Positions 31,527 to 33,431 of a stretch of 33,431 bases of DNA are shown piece by piece. Made by a program: the position numbers and the translations under genes. The notes beneath the pieces were generated by a model. It was not told where the DNA came from. It did no database searches and saw nothing but the letters and a program-made list of their open reading frames with translations. Source of the DNA: a virus; IMG/VR virus record IMGVR_UViG_3300025889_000496, positions 1-33,431 of that record. One strand, 5' to 3'. Position 1 is the stretch's first letter, and each line of letters starts with the position of its first letter.

Positions 31527-31775
31527 TTAAAGATATTCTAAGCCTATTGGCCCTTGTTGAAAATAAGATACATGCCTAGCAGAGTTTGGCGTAAATGAAT
31601 CACATACGATTGGAGAAAAAAGTTCTATTGGCCCTATCGGACCAAAATTAGTGCCATCAATGATTAAATTCTCAGCCTTTAGTATTGAGGTGATATACAA
31701 TCTATTGCCAGAACTAGGACTAACTTCGCTAGTATCTGCATTAGTTTGACTAATAATACCATCTGAATCTAGCAT
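31527..31775 (-). CDS. Small paralogous protein B (82 aa)
   Basis: An 82-residue protein clearly related to the next gene upstream: both carry SPSSG or TPSSG, LYITxILKxxNLxIDG, a GP turn, CDxFTP and VSYFxQ. It ends with a short extension (GPIGLEYL). The TAATG overlap with its neighbour means coupled translation. The strand-rich pattern suggests a small beta domain, perhaps part of the virion, but no family is recognised. Confidence 0.75.
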   Translation of the reverse strand: MLDSDGIISQTNADTSEVSPSSGNRLYITSILKAENLIIDGTNFGPIGPIELFSPIVCDSFTPNSARHVSYFQQGPIGLEYL

Positions 31776-32002
31776 TATTGCTCAAAGTAAGATACTTGCC
31801 CAGTAGAAGCTGGAGTAAAGGTATCGCAGATCACTGGAGACGGAAATGAGCACGGCCCTACCGACGAGGCTGTTACTCCATCTATTACTAAATTACCAGA
31901 CTTTAATATAGCTGTAATATACAGCTTTTTGCTTCCAGAACTTGGGGTTATTGCTGATGTACCAATGCTAATCTTACTTGGAATTGTCTTTGGGCTTGCC
32001 AT
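31775..32002 (-). CDS. Small paralogous protein A (75 aa)
   Basis: A 75-residue protein, the tandem duplicate of the gene at 31527-31775 (about half the aligned residues identical by eye, over KLYITAILKSGNLVIDG and PVICDTFTPAS). No signal peptide. It overlaps the 58-aa gene upstream by 29 bases. A structural or decoration role is a guess. Confidence 0.75.
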   Translation of the reverse strand: MASPKTIPSKISIGTSAITPSSGSKKLYITAILKSGNLVIDGVTASSVGPCSFPSPVICDTFTPASTGQVSYFEQ

Positions 32003-32150
32003 AATTTGTATCCTCCTTTTTCCATTGACTCAAACAAACTGCTATACGTTGCTTGATATTTTTAAATTCTTTTTTAGACTCCTCATCACTTAAACAGCGA
32101 TTCATAAAATCATCTTTAGATTCTTTTGTCTGTTTAGATGGCAAGGGCAT
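31974..32150 (-). CDS. Small phage protein with MPLPxKxxxESKDDF motif (58 aa)
   Basis: A 58-residue protein beginning MPLPSKQTKESKDDFMNRC and ending its core with KQRIAVCLSQW. This short module is common in phages, often next to or fused with head-maturation genes, though its role is unknown to me. A longer frame begins at a TTG (32189), but the motif normally starts at MPLP, so I chose the ATG at 32150. Confidence 0.75.
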   Translation of the reverse strand: MPLPSKQTKESKDDFMNRCLSDEESKKEFKNIKQRIAVCLSQWKKEDTNYGKPKDNSK

Positions 32151-32185
32151 AATACATTCTATTACACAATAATCAGCAGAAAATC

Positions 32186-32401
32186 TCAAATGTTATTATT
32201 AATCATATTTATTATTTTTTGCGGGAAGAGGGATTTTACTTTGTTTTCTACTTTAATTGAAATAGAAGGGTCTCTCTTTGAGCCAGCAACCAAATGTGTA
32301 TATTTTACTTGATCTGGAGCATTATAAATACATTTTGCATTTTTGGGATCAATTTCATTGCATATAATATATCCTGGAGGTGGCTTTAAAAGTGGAGTGA
32401 T
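32186..32401 (-). pseudogene. -1 frame C-terminus of the glycosyltransferase-like protein
   Basis: A 71-residue open stretch with no start codon, reading ITPLLKPPPGYIICNEIDPK at its start and then YTHLVAGSKRD and VENKVKSLFP. The YTHL...GSK segment looks like the normal C-terminus of the protein coded at 32386-33114. It joins that frame at seven A residues (32401-32407), A AAA AAA in phase with a -1 slip. So the gene is either frameshifted in fact, reached by ribosomal slippage, or broken by a base-count error. Confidence 0.7.
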
Positions 32402-33114
32402 TTTTTTGTTTTGTTAAATGCCATTTGAGAAAATATCCACTGCTCAAATATAGCATTAAAAGAATCTCCTAAATCATGTTTGTTTAAATATTCTTTATTT
32501 TTTTTAATTGATAATATATCTAATACATTTTTTGCGTACTTTTGAATAAACGTGACATCATTCCCGCCAAATACACCAAAATTAGGGGTTAATATTGGAT
32601 TTTGATGATTTTTTTTACGCTTAAATAAGTAACAAAGCTTCTTGAATAGAAATAAATTTTTAAATATAGAAGATCTTAGTGGAGAATTTAAAATTCTTTT
32701 AAAGCAAAAGTTATACATTTGCATTTTATATTCTATACTTTGACAAACTAATTCCTGTTCTAGGAATTTTATTTTTGGCTTTTCCCATAAAAAAACATCA
32801 TTATCTATATGCAAAAAAGGATCTTCTTGTAAAGAATATGTGATAATTTTGGGGTACGCCCATAATGAGCGTGGAATATTTTGTGTATTGAGGACCTCTA
32901 TGTCTGTATAGACTTCATCAATCAATTGACGAAAAGGTTCAATGTCACGAAGACCATTTTTATCTGTGTATAAAATTACTTTAGGAAAAAATGATCTAGC
33001 ACAAAATAGTGCTAGACCAAAAGAATAAAAGAAGTCTTTCTTATTATTGAAACCACAATAGCGATTTAAATATACGGTATTTGACCAGTGTGTAAAAACC
33101 GCTTTATTAATCAT
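32386..33114 (-). CDS. Glycosyltransferase-like protein (ends early by frameshift)
   Basis: A 242-residue protein with GT-A-like features: a start reading KAVFTHWSNTVYLNRYCGF, a DxD motif in FLHIDNDVFLW, PNFGVFGGND, and FEQWIFSQ. It is related to bacterial and phage proteins thought to be glycosyltransferases. In the zero frame it stops after FNKTKKSLHF; a slip by -1 at the A7 run gives about 309 residues with a fitting C-terminus. It overlaps the NrdB stop (TAATG). Whether the short or long form is made is unknown. Confidence 0.7.
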   Translation of the reverse strand: MINKAVFTHWSNTVYLNRYCGFNNKKDFFYSFGLALFCARSFFPKVILYTDKNGLRDIEPFRQLIDEVYTDIEVLNTQNIPRSLWAYPKIITYSLQEDPFLHIDNDVFLWEKPKIKFLEQELVCQSIEYKMQMYNFCFKRILNSPLRSSIFKNLFLFKKLCYLFKRKKNHQNPILTPNFGVFGGNDVTFIQKYAKNVLDILSIKKNKEYLNKHDLGDSFNAIFEQWIFSQMAFNKTKKSLHF

Positions 33115-33431
33115 TAGAAATCATCCTCTAGGGACCCACTTTGCTGGTATTCTCTTACTCTTCTCTCAAAAAAATTAGTCATTGCTTGAGTGTCTACAAC
33201 TTCAGATAGCCAAGGAAATGGGTTTTGGTCAGAAGGAAATCTATAATCGAGACCGATTGACTCAAGCCTCCTGTTTCCAATATAATGCATGTAATCAACG
33301 AACATGCTTGAATTTAGCCCAAGTATTCCAGTAGGGAGAACGTCTTTTGCGTATTCAGTTTCAAGAGCAACTGCCTTCTTTATGTGATCAATAAACTCCT
33401 CTTGGATTGTCTTCGTCCAGATTTCTGGATA
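33114..33431 (-). CDS. nrdB: Ribonucleotide reductase class I beta subunit (3' end only)
   Basis: The last 105 residues of NrdB; the 5' part is beyond the window. GNRRLESIGLDYRFP followed by NPFPWLSEV is a signature of the class I small subunit, and the C-terminal tail FFERRVREYQQSGSLEDDF is the part that docks on the alpha subunit. With NrdA it reduces ribonucleotides to deoxyribonucleotides. The diiron/tyrosyl residues lie outside the window. It overlaps the next gene by TAATG. Confidence 0.92.
   Translation of the reverse strand, partial: YPEIWTKTIQEEFIDHIKKAVALETEYAKDVLPTGILGLNSSMFVDYMHYIGNRRLESIGLDYRFPSDQNPFPWLSEVVDTQAMTNFFERRVREYQQSGSLEDDF

Noticed and set aside
32151-32189. TTG-started extension of the MPLP protein
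   Set aside because: The family motif starts at the ATG at 32150; the extension overlaps the frameshifted glycosyltransferase end.
1-33431. Prophage, insertion sequence or CRISPR-Cas content
   Set aside because: No integrase, transposase, attachment pair or cas gene was seen. The Cas4-like nuclease at 22712-23788 sits in a replication operon, not with cas genes.

Overview
This window looks like part of a large, AT-rich, lytic-type double-stranded DNA phage genome, probably myovirus-like, infecting a Gram-negative bacterium. The reasons are dense packing with ATGA/TAATG stop-start overlaps, nearly all genes on the minus strand, and a phage-style mix of replication, nucleotide, nuclease, glycosyltransferase and tiny unknown genes. 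No integrase or structural module is visible. The host is inferred to be Gram-negative because one gene encodes a secreted beta-barrel ending in Phe. Promoters are of sigma70 type (TTGACA, 17 bp, TATAAT). I cannot name the phage or its host.

Layout, read in the direction of transcription from the right end. The 3' end of the class I ribonucleotide reductase beta subunit gene comes first. It is followed by a glycosyltransferase-like gene broken by a -1 frameshift, three small genes and a large membrane/coiled-coil protein. Next is a complete tmRNA (29249-29664) beside an HNH endonuclease gene. The replication block follows: RecA, a VSR-like nuclease, DnaB-type helicase, Toprim primase, an Fe-S RecB-like nuclease, a stand-alone PHP domain, a DnaQ exonuclease, a DNA polymerase III alpha core, a ClpC-like unfoldase and a Holliday-junction-resolvase-like nuclease. 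One gene inside this block, 21509-21949, lies on the plus strand.

The middle (about 9.5-15.4 kb) holds small unknown genes, a thermonuclease, three glycosyltransferases and an outer-membrane barrel. The left third holds a PAP2 phosphatase, a nuclease, dUTPase, dNMP kinase, GDP-mannose 4,6-dehydratase, a secreted protein, a structured RNA with a strong terminator, a metallophosphoesterase and two tandem DUF4116-repeat genes.

How the genes fit together: NrdB, dUTPase and dNMP kinase supply dNTPs. The helicase, primase, split polymerase and exonuclease form a bacterial-type replisome rather than a T4/T7-type one. GDP-mannose dehydratase and the glycosyltransferases probably modify a glycan. The tmRNA and the ClpC-like unfoldase could form a phage-supplied ribosome-rescue and degradation route.

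Most notable: (1) the phage tmRNA, with an unusually long basic tag; (2) predicted leaderless or near-leaderless transcripts for six genes, including helicase, exonuclease and PHP genes; (3) a polymerase III alpha split into PHP and core genes; (4) two -1 frame continuations at A-runs; (5) an unassigned structured RNA at 3261-3420; (6) repeated junctions where a hairpin runs straight into the next promoter.
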